Positions 1-11,938 of a stretch of DNA of 21,912 bases are shown one piece after another. Under the pieces are notes generated by a model. The model worked only from the letters and a program-made list of their open reading frames with translations. It had not been told where the DNA came from and did no database searches. The translations under genes were made by a program, and so were the position numbers. Position 1 is the first letter of the stretch. Every line of letters begins with the position of its first letter. The DNA comes from Tubiluchus corallicola (lineage: Eukaryota > Priapulida > Priapulimorpha > Priapulimorphida > Tubiluchidae): assembly GCA_030141605.1 (NCBI GenBank), contig JAQGDQ010001896.1, positions 1 through 21,912 of the forward strand, in the 5' to 3' direction.

Positions 1-3000
1 AAAGACTTGCATTAGCAATATAAAATGATATTATAAATGCACACACGTAGGGCCTACAAAGACTTGCATTAGCAATATAAAATGATATTATAAATGCACA
101 CACGTAGGGCCTACAAAGACTTGCATTAGCAATATAAAATGATATTATAAATGCACACACGTAGGGCCTACAAAGACTTGCATTAGCAATATAAAATGAT
201 ATTATAAATGCACACACGTAGGGCCTACATAGACTTGCATTAGCAATATAAAATGATATTATAAATGCACACACGTAGGGCCTACAAAGACTTGCATTAG
301 CAATATAAAATGATATTATAAATGCACACACGTAGGGCCTACAAAGACTTGCATTAGCAATATAAAATGATATTATAAATGCACACACGTAGGGCCTACA
401 AAGACTTGCATTAGCAATATAAAATGATATTATAAATGCACACACGTAGGGCCTACAAAGACTTGCATTAGCAATATAAAATGATATTATAAATGCACAC
501 GCGTGGGGCCTACATAGACTTGCATTAGCAATATAAAATGATATTATAAATGCACACACGTAGGGCCTACAAAGACTTGCATTAGCAATATAAAATGATA
601 TTATAAATGCACACACGTAGGGCCTACAAAGACTTGCATTAGCAATATAAAATGATATTATAAATGCACACACGTAGGGCCTACAAAGACTTGCATTAGC
701 AATATAAAATGATATTATAAATGCACACACGTAGGGCCTACATAGACTTGCATTAGCAATATAAAATGATATTATAAATGCACACACGTAGGGCCTACAA
801 AGACTTGCATTAGCAATATAAAATGATATTATAAATGCACACACGTAGGGCCTTCATAGACTTGCATTAGCAATATAAAATGATATTATAAATGCACACA
901 CGTAGGGCCTACAAAGACTTGCATTAGCAATATAAAATGATATTATAAATGCACACACGTACCTACAAAGACTTGCATTAGCAATATAAAATGATATTAT
1001 AAATGCACACACGTAGGGCCTACAAAGACTTGCATTAGCAATATAAAATGATATTATAAATGCACACACGTAGGGCCTACAAAGACTTGCATTAGCAATA
1101 TAAAATGATATTATAAATGCACACACGTAGGGCCTACAAAGACTTGCATTAGCAATATAAAATGATATTATAAATGCACACACGTAGGGCCTACAAAGAC
1201 TTGCATTAGCAATATAAAATGATATTATAAATGCACACACGTAGGGCCTACATAGACTTGCATTAGCAATATAAAATGATATTATAAATGCACACACGTA
1301 GGGCCTACAAAGACTTGCATTAGCAATATAAAATGATATTATAAATGCACACACGTAGGGCCTACAAAGACTTGCATTAGCAATATAAAATGATATTATA
1401 AATGCACACACGTAGGGCCTTCATAGACTTGCATTAGCAATATAAAATGATATTATAAATGCACACGCGTGGGGCCTACATAGACTTGTATTAGCAATAT
1501 AAAATGATATTATAAATGCACACACGTAGGGCCTACAAAGACTTGCATTAGCAATATAAAATGATATTATAAATGCACACACGTAGGGCCTTCATAGACT
1601 TGCATTAGCAATATAAAATGATATTATAAATGCACACACGTAGGGCCTACAAAGACTTGCATTAGCAATATAAAATGATATTATAAATGCACACACGTAG
1701 GGCCTACATAGACTTGCATTAGCAATATAAAATGATATTATAAATGCACACACGTAGGGCCTACAAAGACTTGCATTAGCAATATAAAATGATATTATAA
1801 ATGCACACACGTAGGGCCTACATAGACTTGCATTAGCAATATAAAATGATATTATAAATGCACACACGTAGGGCCTACAAAGACTTGCATTAGCAATATA
1901 AAATGATATTATAAATGCACACGTAGGGCCTACATAGACTTGCATTAGCAATATAAAATGATATTATAAATGCACACACGTAGGGCCTACATAGACTTGC
2001 ATTAGCAATATAAATGATATTATAAATGCACACACGTAGGGCCTACAAAGACTTGCATTAGCAATATAAAATGATATTATAAATGCACACACGTAGGGCC
2101 TACAAAGACTTGCATTAGCAATATAAAATGATATTATAAATGCACACACGTAGGGCCTACAAAGACTTGCATTAGCAATATAAAATGATATTATAAATGC
2201 ACACACGTAGGGCCTTCATAGACTTGCATTAGCAATATAAAATGATATTATAAATGCACACACGTAGGGCCTACAAAGACTTGCATTAGCAATATAAAAT
2301 GATATTATAAATGCACACACGTAGGGCCTACATAGACTTGCATTAGCAATATAAAATGATATTATAAATGCACACACGTAGGGCCTACAAAGACTTGCAT
2401 TAGCAATATAAAATGATATTATAAATGCACACATGCAGGGCCTACATAGACTTGCATCAGCAATATAAAATGATATTATAAATGCACACACGTGGGGCCT
2501 ACATAGACTTGCATTAGCAATATAAAATGAAATTATAAATGCACACACGTAGGGCCTACATAGACTTGCATTAGCAATATAAAATGATATTATAAATGCA
2601 CACACGTGGGGCCTACATAGACTTGCATTAGCAATATAAAATGATATTATAAATGCACACACGTGGGGCCTACATAGACTTGCATTAGCAATATAAAATG
2701 ATATTATAAATGCACACACGTAGGGCCTACATAGACTTGCATTAGCAATATAAAATGATATTATAAATGCACACACGTAGGGCCTACATAGACTTGCATT
2801 AGCAATATAAATGATATTATAAATGCACACAGGTAGGGCCTACATAGACTTGCATTAGCAATATAAAATGATATTATAAATGCACACACGTGGGGCCTAC
2901 ATAGACTTGCATTAGCAATATAAAATGATATTATAAATGCACACACGTAAGGCCTACATAGACTTGCATTAGCAATATAAAATGATATTATAAATGCACA

Positions 3001-3035
3001 CACGTAGGGCCTACATAGACTTGCATTAGCAATAT
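1..3035. repeat. 57-bp tandem satellite array (about 53 copies, open at left edge)
   Basis: The same 57-bp unit repeats head to tail from base 1 until it breaks off at about 3035, so the true left end lies outside the window. Each unit has two dyads. The first is TGCATT-agc-AATAT-aaaatg-ATATT-ata-AATGCA, two pairs of matching arms separated by a symmetrical 3-base mismatch. The second is the 11-bp palindrome GTAGG-g-CCTAC. Copies are nearly identical; recurrent variants are acaaag/acatag, cgtaggg/cgtgggg and cctac/ccttc. Rare indels include a 3-bp loss near 960, a 2-bp loss near 1921 and single-A losses near 2011 and 2810. Because 57 is 19 x 3, the minus strand stays open in a 19-residue repeat, which I read as incidental. 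It is a satellite or minisatellite of unknown function. Confidence 0.97.
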
Positions 3036-3112
3036 TTCCGTGTATCTTTCAACGCTCTGTTATTGGAACACTCAAAATTTTGATTTCAAGAACGTGTCAG
3101 AACCTGTCAGAT

Positions 3113-3220
3113 GAGTTAAAGTGGGCGTGGTCTTTGCGAAGCCAACTTGAGTTAAAGTGGGCGTGGTCTTTGCGAAGCCAACTTGAGTTAAAGTGGGCGT
3201 GGTCTTTACGAAGCAAACTT
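3113..3220. repeat. 36-bp direct repeat, three copies
   Basis: Units begin at 3113, 3149 and 3185, each opening with GAGTTAAAGTGGGCGTGG. The first two are identical and the third differs at two positions. It is a short minisatellite 80 bp beyond the end of the 57-bp array and unrelated to it in sequence. No coding role is apparent. Confidence 0.93.
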
Positions 3221-3754
3221 TTTATAAAATGATGACACTGTTTAATCAGTTTTGTATTGACGACCGTATTACCGTCTCTGGCAAGTTAACTACGTTACTG
3301 ACGGCTTGCATAAGTCATTAGGCTTCTTGCTCAGCAAAATTATTAAATGTTAAATTTACTATTTTTATAGTTAATTATTTTGCTAAAAATCTTAGTTTTT
3401 GTACTATTATGTACTAATTGTTTTAATAATGTAAATAAATTCCTTTGAATTGATTAACCCACTACAGCTTGGTAGTTGTGCAACTGGGTAAGAGTTTAGC
3501 TCAGCATGAAACTGGCTTTCTATGTGAATTCAAGTTTAAAAATTCTGTTATGTTGTAGCTTTAACGAGCGGTTACTATTTCACTGAAAACTGATTCATTG
3601 ATAATCAGTAACTCACCTAATCGAGTATAATTCTAGTTTTTTCAACTGGTAGTAATCTAGTTATAATAAATGGAGGAATATTCCCGGAAATGATTTAATT
3701 CGTTTGTGTGCAGATGGTATTTGTAGAGTTTCAGGTTCGGCAATCTTTGAGTTA
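3221..3754. other. AT-rich intergenic DNA, nothing assigned
   Basis: I see no coding stretch, RNA gene or structured repeat here. Short AT runs and isolated AATAAA-like strings (for example near 3434) occur, with no gene to attach them to. Confidence 0.6.
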
Positions 3755-4375
3755 GAGGAAGACAGGATGATTTTCCACACTACCCCATTTTCAAATCCGT
3801 TAAAAGTACACATGTTAACACCAGTAATACTGTAAAAACGTTTCTGATAATTAAATGGTAGATTAAAATCTTAATCAACGGCGGGCGAGCCCAACTATTA
3901 ATGACATCACAAACTAACATAATTTTCAATAGCAAAAATATTTCACGAGCGTGTTCCACGTGATTGCGAAAGAGAAAATTGAAGTACAGTGCAACTGTAA
4001 GATGTTCAGTGTGTTGTACTAAAACTAGGCAAGTTTTATGATAAAAATTCAAATTTCAAATTTACCGCTGTGCTCACGCATGAGCTGTCGAACGTGTGTA
4101 GTTCGTCACAAACTAACACATCTGAACTGAGAGGTACAGCACCAGTTTTTTGTGCAATGCGTTTCTGAAATGCAGGCGCTAGTGCCGGTCTAATTAGCGA
4201 ATGGCAAAATGTATGTAAGAGCGAAGAACTAGCGGCGCGAACGTGAAACTGTGTTCGTGTGATAATAATTCTTTCACGTAAGTCATTTTTGAAAAAATAG
4301 TATGTTTACTTTCGATATTTTAGACAGTAGGTTGTTTTGACCTACAGTTTAAGATTAAGTCCGGTTTTGCTTTAA
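3755..4375 (+). repeat. Interspersed repeat, copy A (plus orientation)
   Basis: The segment from about 3799 to 4375 matches the reverse complement of 18896-19411, by eye at roughly 85-90% over the best stretch around 4060-4140 (for example TTTACCGCTGTGCTCACGCA against the same with one change). Copy A has about 40 bases near 3890-3935 that copy B lacks. A further perfect 24-base match occurs just upstream, at about 3754-3777, with the reverse complement of about 19936-19959, next to a LINE reading-frame end in copy B. I infer that both are remnants of one element, with 3799-4375 possibly its 3' UTR and copy A carrying an internal deletion. An open frame on the minus strand here (3780-4052) is treated as incidental. 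Confidence 0.75.
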
Positions 4376-4649
4376 ATATTTTGTGAAAAGACCTTGTAAT
4401 TAACAATGAAGCCAAGTGTTTAAGAAACGGTTGGCAGACAGGGAAGCCGTGAAGAGGATGGATAGGATCAGTAGAGTGAGGACTGATATGCACTGATTAT
4501 TCGGCAGTCTGTTACTCAGATTTTAACGTTATTCGGTCATCAGATTTAATGCATTTGTATTTCGCTTGTTATTTATGACCAGGAAAATGGAAAATATTCT
4601 TTTAAGCTTATTACAGAATTGCTGAGATTTTTTATTACGTTTTTTGTAT

Positions 4650-4650
<1 letters not shown>
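4376..4650. other. Intergenic DNA, nothing assigned
   Basis: This is the spacer between repeat copy A and the compound microsatellite. I see no coding or structural signal in it. Confidence 0.5.
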
Positions 4651-4725
<75 letters not shown>

Positions 4726-4822
4726 TAATAATAATATTAATACAACCACAACCACAGCCACAGCCACATCAACAACAACAACAACAACAACAATAACAAC
4801 AACAACATCAACAACAACAGCA

Positions 4823-4853
<31 letters not shown>

Positions 4854-4928
4854 ATGCTGCTGCTGCTGCTACTACCACCGCCGCCGCCGCCGCCAGACGA
4901 CGACGACGACGACAACAACAACAACGTA
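4651..4928. repeat. Compound trinucleotide microsatellite
   Basis: Successive blocks are (TAA)n at about 4651-4740, a CCACAA/CCACAG hexamer block at about 4741-4768, (CAA)n with interruptions to about 4822, (ACT)/(GCT)n to about 4870, (ACC)/(CCG)n to about 4893, (ACG)n to about 4911 and (ACA)n to about 4928. All three frames of both strands read as homopolymer-like peptides, so the long open frames here (for example poly-Asn/Thr/Ala) carry no coding evidence. The block order resembles the microsatellite in the DIRAS intron. Confidence 0.95.
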
Positions 4929-6105
4929 CTACGTTTTTACGTTTATTGTTTATTTTTACGTTTTTTCTATTAGTTTGCCTTCGCTGAATGGCAAGATGAT
5001 AGAAATAATGTAACTTATGTAGAACTGTGATCCTAATTTTTAACCTGATCAAGTAATTCTGATTATAAATATAAATAATCGGATTTGAGGAAGGCAAACG
5101 CAGGCAGAAACCAACTCAGCAGGATGAAGTTTCAATGGCAGGCGACAGGTGTGTGAAACAGAAGAACGTCTCTAATTCTGGCGCTGATGAAACCAAAGTT
5201 TAACCGAGTGACGGCCATTATTACTGCTGCTAGAAAAAACAAGTAATAAGACTTATTTCCTTGCAGGGAATTGGCATTTGCTTCAGAATTTTTGCTTGAC
5301 ACACGTTCTGTCTTTGTGCTAATAGAACTTAAAAGAGGAAAAAAGGGGTACCTGAAGTAGGTTTAAGAAAAATCGCTTTAAAAATTATATTGCTTCATAG
5401 CAACTTTATTATGCGTATATCGTATTCGCGTTGAAAGGATTTTTTGTTTGTTTTCATTTTAAATCTTCCGCAATACTGATCTGATCACGCCATTACGTGA
5501 CGTCATACACGCACAATGTAAATCAGGGGGTAGAAAAGGAAATGTTAAACTATGTCCCAAAAAACATTCCGCGCAAAGTCATAATGCTTAGCATTTCGCT
5601 CACCTGCTTGAAAGACTTATGTAACTAGAAAATAAAATTATTAATTATTTAAAATGTCTTCATTAAATAGCAAAATGTCGTTGACTCACCTCCAGGGTTC
5701 CCCACTCACTAACCAAAAAACGTATATAGATAAGATGCAGTAATTTAAAATTTTAATTAGTGACGTATGCGCTACGAATGCTCTGATTGTTTTTTCAAAC
5801 TTTATTCAGTGTTAACTAAACTTGTTTCAAATGAGTTATCGTAGAAAAGGGAGTGCCGTTCCGTCTGTTTATGTCATATTGTTGTCCATTGTACGGCTGT
5901 ACTCGGGCCCACCGAGAGGGGGAGGGTCAGCCGGGTGGCTCCCGGGGGCCCACAAACCATACGAGAAAAACGAGTGTGTACCTTAAGCAAGGCAAACAAA
6001 ATAAAATCTGTGCTTGAAAACGAAAAACCGTCTATAAATAATGTAAAATAATAATAATAGTAAAATAATAAAGAAATTATGCTCTAATTTTGTAATTGTA
6101 TGATG
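4929..6105. other. Intergenic DNA with one GC-rich patch
   Basis: No gene is recognised. The stretch is AT-rich except for about 5904-5952, a GC-rich island bracketed by two GGGCCC hexamers with a purine-rich centre (GAGAGGGGGAGGG). It stands out from its surroundings and may be a transposon fragment. A TGACGTCA palindrome lies near 5498-5505, but no promoter or gene is nearby to give it meaning. Confidence 0.5.
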
Positions 6106-6113
6106 TAAGCTCA

Positions 6114-6864
6114 AGCTGTTTTTAAATCACAGTTCAAACAAATAAACAAGTAGAAAGCTGTTTTCTAAATCACAGTTCAAACAAATAAACAAGTAGAAAG
6201 CTGTTTTCTAAATCACAGTTCAAACAAATAAACAAGTAGAAAGCTGTTTTCTAAATCACAGTTCAAACAAATAAACAAGTAGAAAGCTGTTTTCTAAATC
6301 ACAGTTCAAACAAATAAACAAGTAGAAAGCTGTTTTCTAAATCACAGTTCAAACAAATAAACAAGTAGAGAGCTGTTTTCTAAATCACAGTTCAAACAAA
6401 TAAACAAGTAGAAAGCTGTTTTCTAAATCACAGTTCAAACAAATAAACAAGTAGAAAGCTGTTTTCTAAATCACAGTTCAAACAAATAAACAAGTAGAAA
6501 GCTGTTTTTTAAATCACAGTTCAAACAAATAAACAAGTAGAGAGCTGTTTTCTAAATCACAGTTCAAACAAATAAACAAGTAGAGAGCTGTTTTCTAAAT
6601 CACAGTTCAAACAAATAAACAAGTAGAAAGCTGTTTTCTAAATCACAGTTCAAACAAATAAACAAGTAGAAAGCTGTTTTTTAAATCACAGTTCAAACAA
6701 ATAAACAAGTAGAAAGCTGTTTTCTAAATCACAGTTCAAACAAATAAACAAGTAGAGAGCTGTTTTCTAAATCACAGTTCAAACAAATAAACAAGTAGAG
6801 AGCTGTTTTCTAAATCACAGTTCAAACAAATAAACAAGTAGAAAGCTGTTTTCTAAATCACAAT
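6114..6864. repeat. 43-bp tandem satellite array (about 17 copies)
   Basis: The unit contains AGCTGTTTTCTAAATCACAG followed by TTCAAACAAATAAACAAGTAG, and repeats every 43 bases (starts of AGCTG at 6114, 6156, 6199 and so on; the first unit is one base short). Variants are rare: gtagaaag/gtagagag and ttttct/tttttt. The last unit diverges at about 6862. Low divergence implies recent expansion or homogenisation. All frames contain stops, so no coding role is suggested. Confidence 0.96.
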
Positions 6865-6908
6865 TCATTATTTCATTTTTGTTGTACTGATTTCTTGCTT
6901 ATGACACG

Positions 6909-7136
6909 CCGTGGTGGACTTAGTTTGTTGCTAGAGAATTACTTGGAGAATTGTAGGAGGGGCCAAGTATCCTTTTGCACTAGGCGCCGACTAAGGTACT
7001 AGGGCCCTGGTTGTACTATACACGTAGACCTAAAGCCCGTGGTGGACTTAGTTTGAGTATCAATACTTGGAGAATTGTAGGAGGGAGCCAAATTTCCTTT
7101 TGCACTAAGCCAGGTTGTACTATACACGTAGGCCTA
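6909..7136. repeat. Direct duplication (128-bp spacing)
   Basis: Copy 1 (6909-7033) and copy 2 (7037-7136) share CGTGGTGGACTTAGTTTG, then ACTTGGAGAATTGTAGGAGG, then CCTTTTGCACTA and finally GGTTGTACTATACACGTAG. Copy 2 lacks several short segments present in copy 1. This is a locally duplicated sequence of unknown origin. A 75-codon open frame over copy 2 is not supported by anything else. Confidence 0.85.
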
Positions 7137-7913
7137 ATACCCGATAAAAGTTGTAATTTACAGTATGTTGGGTTTAGGAAAGCTTTGCGTCGAGCATCAG
7201 GAATGGCAGCATGTCTTATTGCTTATCTGGAACATTGATTGCTTGACCTACAAAAAACTGTTTAAACACTTAATGAGCTTGTAAGCCAATGTAATTTTAA
7301 TTAGTTTGGCAGTTTTAAATCAGCATGTCAATCTCATCACACCAGATCGTATTTGTGTAAATTCTATGAAACAATGGCAAATTTAGCGATACTGATTTTA
7401 CTTGCAAGGAGTTATATGGGACTGTTTATTTTCTGCTGATATGCTGATCAATTTTTATTCTTGATGGAAGAAGTAATGATTTGGAAGTAATTAAGGCATT
7501 TATTAATTATGTTGAAAAAGCGTTTTTAAGACACGATGAACAATATACTATGTTATGATCATATCATTGAAAATGAGGCCTAATGAATGACAATTTATTT
7601 TAAATACTAATCATTGAACTTTTCATTAAATAGCTAATATAGCTAACAGAAAGATTTAACAACATTTGTTTAATTTCTAATTGTTTTGTTTGTATATAGT
7701 GTAATTTTATTTCATAATTGAAATTGTATATATGTGTTGTTTTTTTGTGTACTTCAAAATTGAAATTGTATGTATTTTTGGCACTAATAAACAAATAAAT
7801 AAATAGAATAAATAAATATTTTGAGCGAGTTACAAATGTTTTCGGTAGTGATAAACTTAAAATAATTTATATGATGAAGTTTTATATTTTATTAACTGAC
7901 TTCTCTTCTTCTT
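7137..7913. other. AT-rich intergenic DNA
   Basis: No gene is recognised. A run of AATAAA/AAATAAAT near 7785-7820 looks like a simple A-rich tract or an old poly(A) tail. A minus-strand open frame of 64 codons (7600-7794) is composed of AT-rich codons and is probably chance. Confidence 0.55.
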
Positions 7914-8485
7914 CAATGAATCACACGTCCAGGGACATGATTCTGCTCACCTCCCTATGCCAGATCATCATCATCATCATCCAATGAATCACACGTCCAG
8001 GGATATGATTCTGCTCACCTCCCTATGCCAGGACTCCCTACCCGCCGCAATGCCCCAAGTGGATTTATCTCTAAGAATCAATGCTGAAGTGTTTAAATCT
8101 TTCTGTGCAAAATGTAAATATGTTAACATTTGTCCTCCTGCAGGTTTTTTAGCTGGTTCTATGGCTTGTTGAAGAGCTATCTTCACTGGAACATCATCAG
8201 GTAGTCTAAGCATATGTCCAATTCATCTTAAATGACGTCTTTTTATTTTTCTTGTCCAAGGTTCATCTTTTATTTTTTCATATAGATCTTTGTTTGAAAT
8301 TTTCTTTGGCCATCTAATACCCAAAATGTTTCTGTAATTTCGCCTTTGAAACGCATCGATTTCAGCTTTATGATTTGCTTTTAATGTCCAGAGCTCAGAG
8401 TTATACAGAAATGAAACGGAAGTGGTGCTGACACAAGCCACTGACTTTAATTTTTTTAAACTAAAGTATTTTGTCTTAAATGCTC
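7914..8485 (-). pseudogene. Non-LTR retrotransposon (LINE) 3' end, reverse-transcriptase ORF C-terminus, decayed
   Basis: On the minus strand one frame reads from about 8485 down to a TGA at 7989. Its order of motifs is typical of the region after the catalytic RT domain of LINE polyproteins: LYNSELWTLK (the usual YGSETWTL block), an RRNYRNILGIRW block, KIKRRHLR, then IGHMLRLPDD. A single TGA at 8220-8222 replaces the expected Trp between HLR and IGHM, and another stop lies at about 8486, so the copy is dead. The last 50 bases (7982-8031) are repeated at 7914-7963 with one difference, separated by a CAT/GAT microsatellite of about 18 bases. A GAT-type repeat at the 3' end is common in such elements. 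The family (CR1, jockey, RTE-like) cannot be fixed from this fragment. Confidence 0.85.
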
Positions 8486-8680
8486 ACCTGCTTATATTAA
8501 CTGACTAATTGATTTGTAAATAATGTGCGTGCAGTGTAGATCTTCAAGTTTATTTACTGGCTCTGAATTCAATTCATTCTTACTTTGTTGTTCAATTTCT
8601 GCTTAGTAACTACGTGAACCTGTAAGGTATGTGTATATTTTCCGTGTGTGTTTTTTAAGCAGGAATTTGATTTGTTTCAG

Positions 8681-10160
<1,480 letters not shown>

Positions 10161-10342
10161 CGCTAACCTCCTCCTTTTAAATGAGGACAGACTAATTCAC
10201 AACATTCAGTTAGTGTAGTATGAACAGAATTTTAGTGAAAGGAGGGATACCTGGTGAGAACTTTGATGATGTAAAAATTGTATTATTTTGCAACTAATAG
10301 TAGAATACACTGTATTATTAGTACACTATGTTCAATCATAAT

Positions 10343-10850
10343 CAGGGTGCATAAGATTATGGATATGTATAAAATAAATAAAATAGCTTATTTTATGGAT
10401 TTTTGAAATTTTATTTTATGGATATCAATAAAATAAGAAATAGACTATATCTGGAACGAGATGCCCAGGGGGAAATCAATTAAAAAGTAAAAACAGGAGT
10501 TCTTGAAACGTGTTTTTAAACACGCAGGACTTAGTTTTAATATTATCGGTTTCGTTTTAATTTTATCGGTTTCATATCACTTCAAATTTAATCAAATTTT
10601 ACGAGACAATGCCTTGTAATTCATCACTTCAGTTCAAATAATTCATCTATTTGGTACGAATGTAGAATGCCCTCTAGGCTGAAGTTTCCGATCCAATGCC
10701 TGTATTCAGTTTTGATTGCCTTATTTTGTACAAAAAATCACAAAAAAATGTTTTTTTATTTTATGCATTTCTTATTTTATGGATTTTTCAAATTTTATTT
10801 TATGGATTTTTGGTCTTATTTTATGGATATCCATAATCTTATGCAGCCTG
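10343..10850. mobile_element. Non-autonomous hAT-type MITE with perfect 8-bp TSD
   Basis: The ends are inverted repeats: the left end CAGGGTGCATAAGATTATGG (continuing ATAT) and the right end, reverse-complemented, CAGGCTGCATAAGATTATGG (continuing ATAT), 23 of 24 identical. Immediately outside both ends lies the same octamer ATCATAAT (10335-10342 and 10851-10858). An 8-bp duplication together with CAG-type termini is the signature of the hAT superfamily. Inside both ends the motif TTATTTTATGGAT recurs several times, as expected for subterminal binding sites of a transposase. The 508-bp body encodes no transposase. The element lies 182 bp after the DIRAS stop codon. Confidence 0.92.
10373..10382 (+). 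promoter_or_regulatory. Candidate poly(A) signal for DIRAS, within the MITE
   Basis: AATAAATAAA is the first AATAAA hexamer I find after the DIRAS stop at 10160; none is seen in 10161-10342. It belongs to the left subterminal region of the hAT-type MITE. Use by the gene is inferred from position only. Confidence 0.35.
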
Positions 10851-10858
10851 ATCATAAT

Positions 10859-11219
10859 GCTTGTGTGAATCTGCGATGATGTTGCAAGTTCGGAAGTAGT
10901 AAATTCCCCGTCTTTGCCTTAAGTGGCCTGGCTAACCAGGCAAAATTAATGTTACTTCTCGAGTGGACGCTGTGAAGGATAGTCTCAAGTGACTGTCACC
11001 TAGTAAACCTCACCTCGTCTATTAGAGTAAGACGTTTGCGCAGGTGGCAGGTATCATGTTAGATAATTGCCGTTGGTTGATGACTTCTTGTTTAGTTTGT
11101 CTGTGCCAAATTATACACTTCATAAAGGTAACCTTAGAGGACAAGTGTTTCAGTTGAACAAAAAGTTGATCTTTTTATTTTTCGAGTTTAACTAATCCCG
11201 CAATAATAACAAGACAAGG
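10859..11219. other. Intergenic DNA, nothing assigned
   Basis: No coding signal. A short palindrome CCTGGCTAACCAGG occurs near 10927-10940. The base composition is more balanced than in the flanks, so this could be an old repeat, but I cannot name one. Confidence 0.45.
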
Positions 11220-11500
11220 GAAAAGTTAAGCAACGCCCAGTCTGGCCAGTAAATGGTTAGTTGACGATCCATTCTGTAGCCTCTGCCGCTAAGTGCTTAC
11301 AGAATGGTAAAACTCATTCCTTTGGTTGAGTTTTTTGAGAAAAATGTTAGGCAATCACAATAAGAACTGGAGAACGGATTATACTGTTAGAAAAAGTTAA
11401 GCAACGCCCAGCCTGGCCAGTAAATGGATAGTTAGTTGACAAACAATTAAAATGTTAGCTAATGACAATAAGAACTGGAGAACAGATTATACTGTTAGGA
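11220..11500 (+). repeat. Duplicated segment with 5S-rRNA-like head (possible SINE3-type remnant)
   Basis: Two copies start with AAAAGTTAAGCAACGCCCAG (11221 and 11394), continue through CTGGCCAGTAAATGG and TTAGTTGAC, and end with AAGAACTGGAGAAC(G/A)GATTATACTGTTAG (11361-11390 and 11468-11497). The head resembles the internal promoter part of invertebrate 5S rRNA (GAAGTTAAGCAACG, GGTCAGTACTTGGATGG, GTGAC), so a 5S-derived SINE is plausible. Copy 1 has about 70 extra bases containing a perfect 10-bp inverted repeat, CCATTCTGTA/TACAGAATGG, at 11269-11278 and 11298-11307. The duplication is certain; the 5S origin is tentative. Confidence 0.55.
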
Positions 11501-11938
11501 TAGTATGCGCATTTTAATGATTACACTGCTAAAATTACCTACCCCAGTGAATGATGATTTTTACATTATTTAAATGATTATATATTATTGAAAAGTTACT
11601 TCTTGCTGATATTCAAGCATTTGATATTTTGAAGATGCATCTTGAATTACTTATATTATGAATGACAGAGTGATGCTGCGTATTAGTCGTAATTAATCAT
11701 TTATATTTAGTCTGGCAACTATTGGCCTGTTTAATTGTACATAATTTTACTATATCACATGGGCTATATATGAATAAATAGTAAATATGAGCAAGTATTT
11801 ATGCATATAAATAATACTTTATAATAGTTAACACGTTTTCGTGTACCGACGTTTTTATACACGCGTTGATAATTAATTTAATTGTTTAATTATTTATTAT
11901 ACATTTAAAGACTCACAATTATCATAATCGTACGAGCT
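11501..11938. other. AT-rich intergenic DNA
   Basis: Strongly AT-rich with no coding or structural signal that I can support. Confidence 0.55.

Noticed and set aside
854-3003. Long minus-strand frames with a 19-residue repeat (CAFIISFYIANASLCRPYV type)
   Set aside because: The period of 57 is a multiple of three and lacks a stop in that frame, so openness is automatic. Indels shift the frame without any sign of selection, and no start, splice or signal context is present.
3780-4052. Minus-strand 90-codon frame
   Set aside because: It lies antisense within interspersed repeat copy A and is not conserved as a frame in copy B, which lacks about 40 bases of it.
4573-5097. Homopolymer-rich frames (poly-Asn, Thr, Leu, Val) at the microsatellite
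   Set aside because: They are translations of trinucleotide repeats in all frames of both strands.
11269-11307. Candidate microRNA hairpin
   Set aside because: The stem is only 10 bp and does not extend in the flanks, too short for a pre-miRNA.
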